From VXMT01 sp965204835 (lineage in GTDB: Bacteria; Chloroflexota; Dehalococcoidia; UBA2979): a stretch of DNA of 64,000 nt. How positions within the stretch are numbered: the first letter of the stretch is position 1; every line of letters starts with the position of its first letter. The notes under the pieces are model-generated. The model was not told the origin of the DNA. It saw only the letters and a program-made list of their open reading frames with translations, and made no database searches. Positions 27,230 through 35,163 of this stretch are shown here, piece by piece. Location: assembly GCA_965204835.1 (NCBI GenBank), contig OZ242017.1, positions 620,001 to 684,000 of the forward strand. Reading direction: 5' to 3'. Both the position numbers and the translations under genes were made by a program.

Positions 27230-28294
27230 TTAGATGTCATCGTTTCCCCGCACGAGAAGCCTGTTGCGGAGTTCTGCGGCAGCCTCCGCGGCCCGCTCTG
27301 GATGGTCCTTCAAGTCCAGATAGGCCTGCACGGGATGCACGCACCGCACGCCGTCCACAGGCTCCGCTCCGTCGAACACGCCGTCGTCGTTCGGCACGAC
27401 CAGCCACGTATTCGCTCCCCTGGCTTCTTCACGAAAGCCGAGATCCCGCTTCGCCGTTGTCGAGGGGGGGCTTGCGAGGTAGACGGTCGATAGTCGGAAC
27501 CCGGCGTGTCGCGTCCACAACCAGGCCGCGGCCAGCGCGGTCACCGCGTACGCCGAGCCGGCCGTGTCCAGCGCTTCGACGATGGAACGAGTCAGGGACT
27601 CGCCGTCCCGAGTCGAGATGTGCCCTCGGATCACATGATGTCGATCAAACCTGTAGTCCTCCCGCCATGCATCGAGTAGCGCGCCCCGGTCGGCGACGCG
27701 AATCCCGTCTTCGTTTCGCTCGACGAGACCCGTCTCGATCAGCTTCCGCACGACTCGACTGACGTGCCCCTCGCTCAGGTCGGATCCAGAGGCGATCTCG
27801 CGCTGCCTCACCGTCTTGGAAGGCTCCATCAGCAGGAACCTTGCGACTCGAGACCCTCTTGGTCCGAACGCGCTCTCCGGCCGCCCGGGCCTGCGGAAGA
27901 GGTTGGGATTCCCAAGATTCTGATAGAAGATGCCCGACGTCACGATCTTGGCATTCCCCGAGAGGTCCAGCCAGGCAAGGTCGGCCCGGGCACACAGTTC
28001 CTGCGCTGCCTCTCCCATATGAGGAACTGCGAGGAGTGGGATCACCTCGCGGGAGAAGCTGCTCCGGGCCATACTCAACTGGTGGATCGCGCCAGCAACC
28101 ATGCTGACCGATCCGGACCTCTTCCATTCCAGAACGAAGCAATGACCTCGAACCCTGAATCCCGTATCCCACGTGCGGTTGCTACTGGCGCGCACCCTGA
28201 ACCTGGCGTCCTCGGCGAGGCCGGGCGCACCCAGGATCTCGGCGAGACGCTCCGCCGCCTGCCGGATAGCCACTCGTTCACGCGGGACTTGCAT
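27230..28294 (-). CDS. AbiEi-like winged-helix protein with PD-(D/E)XK-like N-terminus
   Basis: This is a 354-residue protein. Near residue 45 there is an Asp (TWDTGFRVRG) followed by an ExK pair (FVLEWKRSGS), compatible with a nuclease-like fold. Around residues 155-195 a winged helix is clear (KTVRQREIASGSDLSEGHVS, then RVVRKLIETGLVERNEDG). The C-terminus, with CVHPVQAYLDLKDHPERAAE, is the pattern seen in type IV antitoxins of the AbiEi group. No nucleotidyltransferase partner follows it here, so it is an orphan or a regulator. Copy B of the dispersed repeat lies directly upstream. Confidence 0.65.
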   Translation of the reverse strand: MQVPRERVAIRQAAERLAEILGAPGLAEDARFRVRASSNRTWDTGFRVRGHCFVLEWKRSGSVSMVAGAIHQLSMARSSFSREVIPLLAVPHMGEAAQELCARADLAWLDLSGNAKIVTSGIFYQNLGNPNLFRRPGRPESAFGPRGSRVARFLLMEPSKTVRQREIASGSDLSEGHVSRVVRKLIETGLVERNEDGIRVADRGALLDAWREDYRFDRHHVIRGHISTRDGESLTRSIVEALDTAGSAYAVTALAAAWLWTRHAGFRLSTVYLASPPSTTAKRDLGFREEARGANTWLVVPNDDGVFDGAEPVDGVRCVHPVQAYLDLKDHPERAAEAAAELRNRLLVRGNDDI

Positions 28295-28365
28295 GTCTGC
28301 CCTTTATGGCCTCTGTTGCGCAGTTGCACAAGGTACACTATTTACACAAGTCGAGCGGCGTCCTC

Positions 28366-28680
28366 AGGGGTGATTTCTCTTCTGGCGCATATCGCCCTCT
28401 GATCCACACGGAGACGGACGGATGCCCAGCAAGGTAGACGTCGGACACCGGATCGAGGATCAACATCGGCTCCGCGGGGTTCATTGTTGGGCACCGCTCG
28501 TCTGGTACCAGTGGGAGGCGTTGGAGGGAGGGCGCAAGTGAGGGCGGCGCGAATCTCACGACGCCCCTGGTGGCTATGCATGACCTCCAGCCACCACATG
28601 TATCGCGGATCGCGCCGACCTAGCACGTAACTGGCACCGGAGCGCATCCGCTCCAGCGCGGTCCGAAGCTCTACGAGAAG
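28366..28680 (-). repeat. Dispersed repeat, copy B, including a PIN-like toxin tail
   Basis: Leftward, it begins with sequence encoding LVELRTALERMRSGASYV and RYMWWLEVMHS, the same tail as the PIN-like gene that ends at 40114. About 230 bases shared with copies A and C follow, ending near GGGCGATATGCGCC. It is probably the remnant of a toxin gene end plus its downstream flank. Confidence 0.65.
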
Positions 28681-28804
28681 TACCAGATCGTTCGCCGCCT
28701 TACGCCGACAGCGCTGCGGGCTGCGTCCTGAGCCTGAGATGTGATCCGGGCCGCGTGCGCGATATCTCGCAACACGATACTTACCGACCGAAATTGAAAC
28801 ATCT

Positions 28805-28830
28805 GGTGCACACTATACTGGTCGTGCACC
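28805..28830. promoter_or_regulatory. Operator-like inverted repeat over the AbiE promoter
   Basis: The arms GGTGCAC and GTGCACC are separated by 12 bases that contain TATACT (28814-28819), a good -10 box. The AbiEi ATG is 14 bases downstream of the second arm. AbiEi-type antitoxins are known to repress their own operon by binding inverted repeats, so this is the likely autoregulatory site. Confidence 0.55.
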
Positions 28831-28843
28831 GCGAGGAACCGTA

Positions 28844-29707
28844 ATGGCCAGCCCGGCCGCCGGCAACTCCGCACCGCCACGCCGCGAAGCGTTCGCTGGC
28901 ATCGAGGCGCCCAGGCGCGCGCAGCTGGCGGCGCTCCATCGCGCGTTCCCCGGGCCCTTCAACGCCGCGCAGGCAGCGGAGGCCCTCGACACGGCGATCG
29001 AGCCGACCCGCAAGCTGCTCGCGGCGCTCGCCGCCGGCGGGTGGCTGGCGCGGGTGCGATCGGGCTGGTACGTCGCGCCTCCGCTCGACGCGTCCGAACC
29101 GAGCGAGTGGCGGGCGGACCCCTGGGCCGTGGCCGGCGCCCTCTTCGCGCCCGCCTACATCGGAGGCTGGAGCGCCGCCGAGCACTGGGGGCTCACCGAG
29201 CAGCTCTTCGGCGGGGTCTACGTCGTGACGGCCGGGCGGGTCGCCTCCCGGCGACAGACCGTCCAGGGGACGGACTTCGTGATCCGCAGCGTGCCGGCGG
29301 ACGCTCTGTTCGGGACGCAGCGCGTCTGGCGCGGCCGGGTCGCCGTCGAGGTGTCCGACCCCCACCGCACCATCGTCGACGCGCTCGACGTACCCGCGGC
29401 GGTCGGCGGCGTGCTCCACGCCTGGGAGCTGCTCGAGGCGTACTTCGAGCGCTCCGACGCCGCGCCGGAGCGCCTGGTCGAGTACGGCGACCGCCTCGGC
29501 CGCGGCACGATCTTCAAGCGGCTGGGATTCCTGGCGGAGCGCGCCGGGCTGGCCGACGAGAGCTTCATCGACGAGTGCCGCCGGCGGATCAGCAGCGGCG
29601 TCAGCCAGCTCGACCCCGCAGGACCCCGTGGCGGCCGGATCGTCTCGCGCTGGAACCTGCGCGTGAACAGCGCCCGGCTCGCGCCGGACGGCGATGCGCG
29701 GCGATGA
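28844..29707 (+). CDS. Type IV antitoxin, AbiEi family
   Basis: This is a 287-residue protein with the AbiEi layout. An N-terminal winged helix (AQAAEALDTAIEPTRKLLAA followed by GWLARVRSGWYVAPPLD) precedes the antitoxin domain (IGGWSAAEHWGLTEQLFGGV, then VSDPHRTIVDALDVP). It should repress the operon and neutralise the AbiEii nucleotidyltransferase. The ribosome-binding site GAGGAACC precedes the ATG. Its stop overlaps the start of the toxin gene (ATGA). The gene looks complete although its toxin is truncated. Confidence 0.88.
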   Translation: MASPAAGNSAPPRREAFAGIEAPRRAQLAALHRAFPGPFNAAQAAEALDTAIEPTRKLLAALAAGGWLARVRSGWYVAPPLDASEPSEWRADPWAVAGALFAPAYIGGWSAAEHWGLTEQLFGGVYVVTAGRVASRRQTVQGTDFVIRSVPADALFGTQRVWRGRVAVEVSDPHRTIVDALDVPAAVGGVLHAWELLEAYFERSDAAPERLVEYGDRLGRGTIFKRLGFLAERAGLADESFIDECRRRISSGVSQLDPAGPRGGRIVSRWNLRVNSARLAPDGDARR

Positions 29708-30000
29708 TCGGGCGCGCCGACATCCACGACCGGGTGCGGGCCTGGGGTCTCCGTGAAGACGTCGTCGAGAAGGACTGCGTGCTGGGCTGGGTGCTGTGGA
29801 GCATCGGCGTCGCTTCGGTGCTCGGCGGGACATGGATCTTCAAGGGCGGGACGTGCCTGAAGAAGTGCTACAACGTCACGAGCCGCTTCTCCGAGGACCT
29901 GGACTTCACGGTGGTCGAGGACGGCCTGATCGAGCCCGACGCAGTGCTCGCCGCCTGCGGCCGTCCGGGCGATCGGCCGGGGGGCGGCCGCCGGACCTAG
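29704..30000 (+). pseudogene. Truncated AbiEii nucleotidyltransferase toxin
   Basis: Ninety-eight residues remain of a protein normally 250-300 long. The nucleotidyltransferase start is clear: WIFKGGTCLKKCYN and RFSEDLDFTV, giving the GGT and DLDF motifs. After VLAACGR the sequence turns into Gly/Arg-rich filler and stops. It is coupled to AbiEi by an ATGA overlap. The C-terminal catalytic base and helical domain are missing, so it is unlikely to be toxic. Confidence 0.82.
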
Positions 30001-30019
30001 GGCCCAAGCGCGCGGCCCC

Positions 30020-30169
30020 TTATCCGGCGAGTTGCAGCATGCCGCCCACAACTACGGCGATCGCGAGTGTCTGAATGAGCAGCGCCCGGTGCAGATCGCC
30101 GCGCGTCACGAGATGGGCGGTGCGTTCCTCGAGTGTGGCGCTCCGGGCTTCGTACGTTCGCTCCGCCAT
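30020..30169 (-). CDS. Small membrane protein, DUF1640-like
   Basis: This is a 49-residue protein: an N-terminal charged segment MAERTYEARSATLEERTAHL, VTRGDLHRALLIQ, then a hydrophobic helix LAIAVVVGGMLQLAG. The TRDEL-like motif followed by a C-terminal membrane helix recalls the small proteins at 57.1 and 62 kb. It is convergent with the truncated AbiEii gene. Confidence 0.5.
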   Translation of the reverse strand: MAERTYEARSATLEERTAHLVTRGDLHRALLIQTLAIAVVVGGMLQLAG

Positions 30170-30260
30170 GGATTCGCCCCCTCCGAGCGTTATCAGGCAG
30201 CACGACGGGCTCCTACCATCCAGCTAAATCCTGCGGCCTGCCGACGCTGTTCCTCAGAAG

Positions 30261-30374
30261 TTATCGAACCGGGATAGCGATCTCTCTCGTCAGGGCGAGC
30301 GCCATGCCGTGCAGCCGGTCCCGGGTATCCTGCACCGCGGCCCAGTACCCGGTATCGGCGAACACCTCGCTCAC
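30261..30374 (-). pseudogene. Truncated PIN-domain toxin
   Basis: A GTG start overlaps the antitoxin stop (GTGA). The frame reads MSEVFADTGYWAAVQDTRDR and continues to IAIPVR before a stop, 37 residues in all. FADTGYWAA is the first catalytic motif of a PIN RNase (Asp). The remaining acidic residues are absent, so only the N-terminus survives. Confidence 0.7.
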
Positions 30375-30643
30375 AGAGTCTCGTCCTTCGGGTGACCGTA
30401 CAGGTAGTGCTTGTAGTGCTCGGCGAGATCAACGGGCCGGGCGCCCGGCTCGCGGACGAGGGCGGACGAGTGCAACTCCTCGATCAGATGCGCGAGGGAA
30501 TCTCCATGTCCCTCTTCCGCGGACGCCAGCTCGGCAGCCGTGTCGCCCACCGACACCAGCACCTCCGTCCCCTCATCGAGGTCCACGGGCTCGAGCGGGG
30601 TGAACACGCCGTTGGCGTACCGTGCCTTCACAGGTGCACTCAT
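30371..30643 (-). CDS. AF2212-like (DUF104) antitoxin
   Basis: This is a 90-residue protein with the DUF104 signature VKARYANGVFTPLEPVDLDE GTEVLVSV at the N-terminus. It is a small beta-barrel-type DNA-binding antitoxin, followed by a helical toxin-binding tail (SLAHLIEELHSSALV). It is the upstream partner of the truncated PIN toxin, overlapping by 4 bases, and it remains intact. Confidence 0.82.
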   Translation of the reverse strand: MSAPVKARYANGVFTPLEPVDLDEGTEVLVSVGDTAAELASAEEGHGDSLAHLIEELHSSALVREPGARPVDLAEHYKHYLYGHPKDETL

Positions 30644-30669
30644 GTTGATCCTCCCGTCACGCGCCGCAC

Positions 30670-30948
30670 CTATCGTACCGCGCCGTCACCGGACCAGAGA
30701 CGAGGAGCCGGCAGCCGGCGCCCGCATTCGTGCTCGGTCACGCGCTCCAGGGCGAAATCCCCGACGGACGCGATGGCGCGCAGCCCGGCTCGCGTAGAGC
30801 GCCGCAGGAGCGGAAGCCCCGTGCGCACCAGGTCGCGCTGCTCGCCGCGGAGCGGAACCATGCCGCAGACCGAGCCCATTGCGGCCAGCGCCAGGTGCTC
30901 GCGGGCCTGCGGCCACTCCGCGCCCAACGCTCCGCGCATGGCGCGCAC
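30670..30948 (-). CDS. Helical protein fragment of unknown family
   Basis: This frame reads coherently (MRGALGAEWPQAREHLALAA, MGSVCGMVPLRGEQRDLVRT, then a TRAGLRAIASVGDFALERV segment). The same frame continues upstream without a start codon to about 31018. It is Ala/Arg/Leu-rich and helical. It may be the remnant of a longer gene whose start has been lost, lying downstream of the broken PIN-like gene. Family not recognised. Confidence 0.3.
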   Translation of the reverse strand: MRAMRGALGAEWPQAREHLALAAMGSVCGMVPLRGEQRDLVRTGLPLLRRSTRAGLRAIASVGDFALERVTEHECGRRLPAPRLWSGDGAVR

Positions 30949-31035
30949 GGCCTTGAACGCGATCTCGCAAGCAGCAGGCTCGGAGCTGTACTGCGACCCG
31001 GCAGCTTCGACGTTTCCGAGGTCGCAGACTGGGAA

Positions 31036-31229
31036 TCAGGCGCGAGCGCGCATGGGGAAGCGCGTATCGTGCATCGCGTTGCGCGCCGCCTGATCGTCGA
31101 TGATGGCGATGGCCCTGTGCGTCTCGGCCCAGGCGAGCGTGGCCGCTTCGCGACATCGCCTTGAAGCGAGGAGCCAAGGACGCGCGCGTACTCGGCGAAT
31201 ACCGCGAGATCGTACGTCTCATCGCTCAC
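31036..31229 (-). pseudogene. PIN-like toxin relic, frameshifted, behind XRE-ImmA gene
   Basis: A GTG start overlaps the stop of the XRE-ImmA/IrrE gene. The frame reads MSDETYDLAVFAEYARVLGS, then near 31150 homology continues in another frame (REAATLAWAETHRAIAIIDD QAARNAMHDTR). GEAATLALAE and IIDD are typical of the second half of PIN-like nucleases. The N-terminal half also seems shortened. It is a non-functional remnant. Confidence 0.55.
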
Positions 31230-32380
31230 GGGCTACGCAGCTCGCCGGCGAGCGCGTCGAGGGGAACCTCGTGGCGGTCGGGCAGGTCCGCCTCGCCCAG
31301 CGTGCCGTGGAGCAACTCAAGGGTCCGTCCCAGGCCGAGGCGATGGCTGCGATAGCCGCTGACGGCGGCACGCGCCACGGCGCGCGGGACGTAGGGTGCC
31401 TCGAGCTCCTCCACGATCTCCTCGCCGAGCTCCGCGTATTCGCCTCGGACCGGAGTGGCCTCTCGCATCACCTCACCCTGATAGCGGTCGACGATGCCAA
31501 GGTTGATGAGCTGGGCGCAGAGGGCCGTCCAACTGATGCGGTATCGCGCTCCAATGATGAGCGCCGCGGTGCGTGGCTCGTGGCCGCCGCCGAGGTCACG
31601 CCACCTCTGATCGAGCGTGGGCCGGGGCAGGAGCAGATGGACGGCGAACGCGCCGATGATGCGCTCCGCCTCGGAGCGGCCGGTAACGTCGATGTCGACG
31701 GCGTACGCGTCCTGGAACACGTGGTGGCCGATCTCGTGGGCAAGCGTGTAACGACGGCGGGCTGACGGCTGCGCGCCGTTGATCAATGCCACCCCGACCT
31801 GTTCGTCGAGCGCCACGTAGCCCCCGTCGACGTCGCGCTGCGGCAGGGCAAGCGAGTACGGAAAGACGCCCAGGCGCTCGGCCGCGTCGGCGAGGTCGAT
31901 GGGGTGGTCGGGGGCGGCGTCGAGGTGGGCGCGGACGGTGGCCGCGGCCGCCTCCGCGCCGCCGACATCGCGCGGCATCGCCAGCGCGGGCCGCTGGCCG
32001 TTCGGTCGGAGGAGGCGCATCTCGATCAGCTGCGAGACATCGCGGGCGAGTACGTCGACACGCACGTCGACGATAGTAGGCTCGCTGAGGTCGCCGATGC
32101 GGCGGCTGGCGAACGCCGGCGGCGAGTCTGCGACGAACCAGTCGATCGGCAATCCCGTCTCACGTGCAAGCGCCGCGAGTTCGAGCGCGCTGAGGTGGCG
32201 CGCGCCGCTCTCCACCTTGGCGAGCACGGACCGCCCCAGTGCTACCCGGGCAGCGAGGTCGGCCTGCGTCAGTCCCAGGGCGCGCCGCGCGAGTGCGACG
32301 CGCGCGCCCACCGCCTGCCAGTCCGGAAGTGGGTCGATCGGTATGTGTGAACCTCGTGGGCTACGAGCGGGGCGGTTCAT
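31226..32380 (-). CDS. XRE HTH protein with ImmA/IrrE metallopeptidase domain
   Basis: This is a 384-residue regulator. A Cro/C1-type helix-turn-helix occupies residues 20-75 (LARRALGLTQADLAARVALG). The ImmA/IrrE zinc metallopeptidase motif HEIGHH lies near residue 215 in RYTLAHEIGHHVFQDAY, with a distal acidic segment SEAERIIGAFAVHLLLP. Such proteins often act as protease-type antitoxins or regulators of mobile elements. It is followed, with GTGA overlap, by a broken PIN-like gene. A perfect inverted repeat covers its start codon and probably provides autoregulation. Confidence 0.87.
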   Translation of the reverse strand: MNRPARSPRGSHIPIDPLPDWQAVGARVALARRALGLTQADLAARVALGRSVLAKVESGARHLSALELAALARETGLPIDWFVADSPPAFASRRIGDLSEPTIVDVRVDVLARDVSQLIEMRLLRPNGQRPALAMPRDVGGAEAAAATVRAHLDAAPDHPIDLADAAERLGVFPYSLALPQRDVDGGYVALDEQVGVALINGAQPSARRRYTLAHEIGHHVFQDAYAVDIDVTGRSEAERIIGAFAVHLLLPRPTLDQRWRDLGGGHEPRTAALIIGARYRISWTALCAQLINLGIVDRYQGEVMREATPVRGEYAELGEEIVEELEAPYVPRAVARAAVSGYRSHRLGLGRTLELLHGTLGEADLPDRHEVPLDALAGELRSP

Positions 32381-32398
32381 GTGCGAATGTAGCACATG
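32378..32398. promoter_or_regulatory. Perfect inverted repeat at XRE-ImmA start
   Basis: CATGTGC and GCACATG are separated by 7 bases. The right arm (on the gene strand) contains the ATG of the XRE-ImmA gene. The symmetry suits binding of the encoded Cro/C1-type HTH dimer. Confidence 0.5.
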
Positions 32399-32675
32399 CC
32401 TGGCCGAGAGCGCGCATGGTAGACAGCGCTCACCACAGGCCAAGGGCCGCGTGGAACGCGCTGCAGGGACGTTCACGGCTCTTGGCCACTCAAGAGTCTT
32501 CTACGCTGCAGGAACGACGTGACCAAGACCACTCTGGTGCTGCTCGCAATGAGCCTAGCACCAGAACGTAGCCACACCTGTGCATGCCACGATCGAGAGC
32601 GATCGCAACATCCGGGGCGTTGCGGCCGTACAGGCCAGCGTTGATACTCAGTAAGAACCGTGAGAGAGCACCCTG

Positions 32676-32936
32676 ATGGCCAGGACCACGACCACCGTCA
32701 CCTTCTCACTCCCGCCGGAAATGGCGGCGCAGGTAGACCAGCTGGTCGAGCGGGAGGGGCGGTCACGGAGTGAGCTTGTACGCGAGGCGCTGCGCCGCTA
32801 CATCGACGACGCAGAATGGCGGCGCTTGCTCGACTACGGCGAGCAGCGTGCACGCGCGCTCGGCATCGGCCCAGAGGATGTCGAGCGGCTGGTCGATGAG
32901 TACCGCGCAGAGGCCGACGCGTCCTTCTCCGCATGA
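32676..32936 (+). CDS. Ribbon-helix-helix (CopG-type) antitoxin
   Basis: This is an 86-residue protein. The N-terminus TTTVTFSLPPEMAAQVDQLV followed by REGRSRSELVREALRRYI is a classic ribbon-helix-helix DNA-binding unit. The C-terminal part (YGEQRARALGIGPEDVERLV) should wrap the toxin. It is coupled to the PIN toxin by a 4-base ATGA overlap. Both genes are intact. Confidence 0.9.
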   Translation: MARTTTTVTFSLPPEMAAQVDQLVEREGRSRSELVREALRRYIDDAEWRRLLDYGEQRARALGIGPEDVERLVDEYRAEADASFSA

Positions 32937-33343
32937 GGGTCGTGCTGGACACGAACGTCATCGTCTCGGGCCTCAACTTCCCCGGCAACGAGCGGCTGGT
33001 GCTCGAGTTCGCACTCAGGCAGCGCTTCGAGCTGTATCTCTCGGCGTTCATCATCGGGGAGGCCTCCCGTGTACTCGTCCTGAAGTTCGGGTGGAGCGAT
33101 GAGGAGGCTGCGGTTGCACTCGGGGCCCTCCGAGACGTGGCGACGGTCATCGAACCCACCCGGCGTCCACCCGCAGTGCAGGCCAACGAAGGCGACAACC
33201 GCGTGCTGGAGTGCGCTGTGGAGGCTGCCGCGGACTTCCTCGTCACGGGCGACCGCCGCCACTTGCTGCCGCTTGGCACGCACCACGGGGTCGCGATCGC
33301 AAACGCGCCCCGCTTCCTGTCGAGCCTTGAGGCGCTGGAGTAG
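32933..33343 (+). CDS. PIN-domain RNase toxin (VapC-like)
   Basis: This is a 136-residue PIN protein of the COG1569 type. Its motifs are complete: VVLDTNVIVSGL (first Asp), an acidic residue in IIGEASRVL, the pair in NEGDNRVLECA, and FLVTGDRRHLL (final Asp). It is predicted to cleave RNA when released from the upstream RHH antitoxin. It is one of the few complete toxins in this region. Confidence 0.9.
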   Translation: MRVVLDTNVIVSGLNFPGNERLVLEFALRQRFELYLSAFIIGEASRVLVLKFGWSDEEAAVALGALRDVATVIEPTRRPPAVQANEGDNRVLECAVEAAADFLVTGDRRHLLPLGTHHGVAIANAPRFLSSLEALE

Positions 33344-33600
33344 CCGAGACCCTGGCGGCACGGTTACGCGGACACCCCTAGTGATGAGCGGCGCACATTC
33401 AGGAACAGCGGATCGCAGCCGGAAGGGGCATGCGCGTGCAACCGCCGCTGCTACGTGTCCGAGCCGCCGCGCCCGCTCGAGGAGATTGGAGTCGGACCTG
33501 CAGGCGCTGAGCAGGAGATCACGGACCTGCTCTCGGACGTCGTGCGAAGCTGACGGCGCGGCTGGGGCGCACCGACCCGCATGCATTGAGTCGCCTGAGC

Positions 33601-33693
33601 ATGCCGAAGGTACGAGAGATGATCCGGCTGGTGGAACAGGAAGGTTGGTACCATGTCAGGACAGCCCGGCCACGGCAGGAGCGCACTGGAATG
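33601..33693 (+). pseudogene. HicA toxin remnant
   Basis: The frame starts MPKVREMIRLVEQEGWYHVR, the canonical HicA N-terminus, but the GSHR region with the catalytic His is missing. It jumps to RPRQERTG and runs into the HicB start. The alternative frame MSGQPGHGRSALE suggests a HicA tail after an internal deletion. Confidence 0.55.
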
Positions 33694-33916
33694 ACCTACA
33701 CCGTGGTCATCGAGAAGACGGGCAACGGTTACTCGGCCTACGTGCCGGACCTCCCCGGCTGCGTTGCCGCCGGGGACACTCGCGAGGAGACCGAGGCTCT
33801 GATTCAAGAGGCCGTCACGTACCACCTCGAAATGCTGCGGGAGCCGGGGGGACGCGATTCCGGAACCACACACGACCAGCAGCCTGGTCACGGTCCAGGC
33901 CGGGTGGGCCTCGTGA
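33691..33916 (+). pseudogene. HicB antitoxin with frameshift in a G6 run
   Basis: The start is MTYTVVIEKTGNGYSAYVPD LPGCVAAGDT, the HicB core with TREETEALIQEAVTYHLEML. At the GGGGGG run (33846-33851) the natural continuation GDAIPEPHTTSSLVTVQAGW moves to another frame and ends at 33916, where the DUF2442 gene begins. Without correction, the frame reads through into DUF2442. Confidence 0.6.
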
Positions 33917-34257
33917 GCGTCCCAGAGGCAGAGGCCATCACCGTCTCGGGCGATACACTGGCGGCCGAGCTTTCCGACGGCCGCACGATCTCCGTGCCGC
34001 TGGACTGGTACCCGCGTCTGACCCACGCCACGCCCGAGCAGCGCGGCAACTGGCGACTCATCGGCGGCGGCGAAGGCATCCACTGGCCCGACCTCGACGA
34101 GGACATCAGCGTCGAGGACCTGATTGCCGGCCGTCCGTCCGCTGAGAGCCAGCAGTCCTTGCAGCGCTGGCTCGAGGCCAAGCGCGCTGGCCGGCCGCTG
34201 ACGCTCGATGCTCTCCGGCGCCACGACCGCAACCAGAAGGCGCATTCGCAGGAATGA
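33913..34257 (+). CDS. DUF2442 family protein
   Basis: This is a 114-residue protein from a GTG at 33913. The DUF2442 core is visible: DTLAAELSDGRTISVPLDWY, PEQRGNWRLIGGGEGIHWPD and LDEDISVEDLIAG. DUF2442 proteins often accompany DUF4160 or other toxin-antitoxin genes and are putative antitoxins. In the deposited frame it is fused to HicB. The GTGA overlap with the expected HicB stop shows that the genes are normally separate but coupled. It also overlaps the following HicB by 4 bases. Confidence 0.78.
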   Translation: MSVPEAEAITVSGDTLAAELSDGRTISVPLDWYPRLTHATPEQRGNWRLIGGGEGIHWPDLDEDISVEDLIAGRPSAESQQSLQRWLEAKRAGRPLTLDALRRHDRNQKAHSQE

Positions 34258-34595
34258 AGCTGACGTACGCCGTCGTCTTCGAGCAGACTCCCAACAACTA
34301 CGGCGCCTATGTGCCGGACGTGCCGGGGTGCGTCAGCGTCGGCGACACCTGGGACGAGATGCTCGCGATGATCCGCGAGGCCCTCAGCTTCCACATCGAG
34401 CTCATGATCGAGGACGGCGACCCCGTACCGGAGCCCACGATGTCCATCGACGACGCCATCGCGTACCACGCCGAGCCCATCCCGGAGGACGTGCTCGCCT
34501 CGTACCACGAGTTCGGCGAGCCTGCCCCCACGATCTCGGCGCGGTTCGAGCTGGTAGAGATTGAGGTTCCGCCTCTGCGAGCCACGGCCCTGTAA
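34254..34595 (+). CDS. HicB-like antitoxin, second copy
   Basis: This is a 113-residue HicB-family protein: KLTYAVVFEQTPNNYGAYVP, DVPGCVSVGDTWDEMLAMIR and EALSFHIELM. The C-terminal 45 residues form an acidic tail that may bind a toxin. No HicA follows. Downstream is an IS21 remnant on the other strand that may have removed it. The ATGA overlap with DUF2442 makes a compact HicA(relic)-HicB-DUF2442-HicB unit. Confidence 0.82.
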   Translation: MKLTYAVVFEQTPNNYGAYVPDVPGCVSVGDTWDEMLAMIREALSFHIELMIEDGDPVPEPTMSIDDAIAYHAEPIPEDVLASYHEFGEPAPTISARFELVEIEVPPLRATAL

Positions 34596-34617
34596 GAACC
34601 GACGTCAGGACGCCGGC

Positions 34618-35020
34618 CTGCATCACGCGCCAGGCGAGGTTGATGGTGACGATCGTCGAGCGCCGCTCGTAGCGGTCGGCCAGCAGGTTGAACAGCAGCT
34701 CACCGCCGGTGCGCTCGAAGGGCACGAAGCCGAGTTCGTCGACGATCAGCGCCGCGACCCGCAGGTAGCGTTGATGGAGCCGTGAGAGCGTGAGTTCGTC
34801 ACGCGCCTCGGCCAGCTCACGCACGAGGTCGGCCGCGCGCACGAAGACGACACGGTGGCGGCGGCGTACGGCCTCGACGCCGAGCGCGATGGCGACGTGC
34901 GCCTTACCGGTGCCGATCGGCCCGGCGATCACGATGTCCTCGGCGTGCTCGATGAACTCGCAGGTCGCGAGCTGGGCGCGTTGCGGGCGCTCGAAGCCCC
35001 CGAGCGCCTCCCAGTCGAGC
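34618..35020 (-). pseudogene. IS21-family IstB helper ATPase fragment
   Basis: Homology to IstB runs from DWEALGGFERPQRAQLATCE through the Walker A GPIGTGKAH (the usual Thr after Lys is Ala), the VFVRAADLVRELAEARDE segment, Walker B VAALIVDELGFVPFE and ELLFNLLADRYERRSTIVTI. Both ends are missing, and an in-frame TAG sits just upstream. No IstA transposase is nearby, so the element is a remnant. Confidence 0.82.
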
Positions 35021-35163
35021 TAGACGCCAGCGCCGACTGACACACTGCGGACCTGCAGGAAGTCCGCTGCAGCGTCCAGACCGTTGCGATCGTTGGCCTC
35101 GATCAGAGTTTGCGTAGATCCTCTGGGCATCTGCACCAGTTGCCTTCGCCGGCGGGGACGGGG

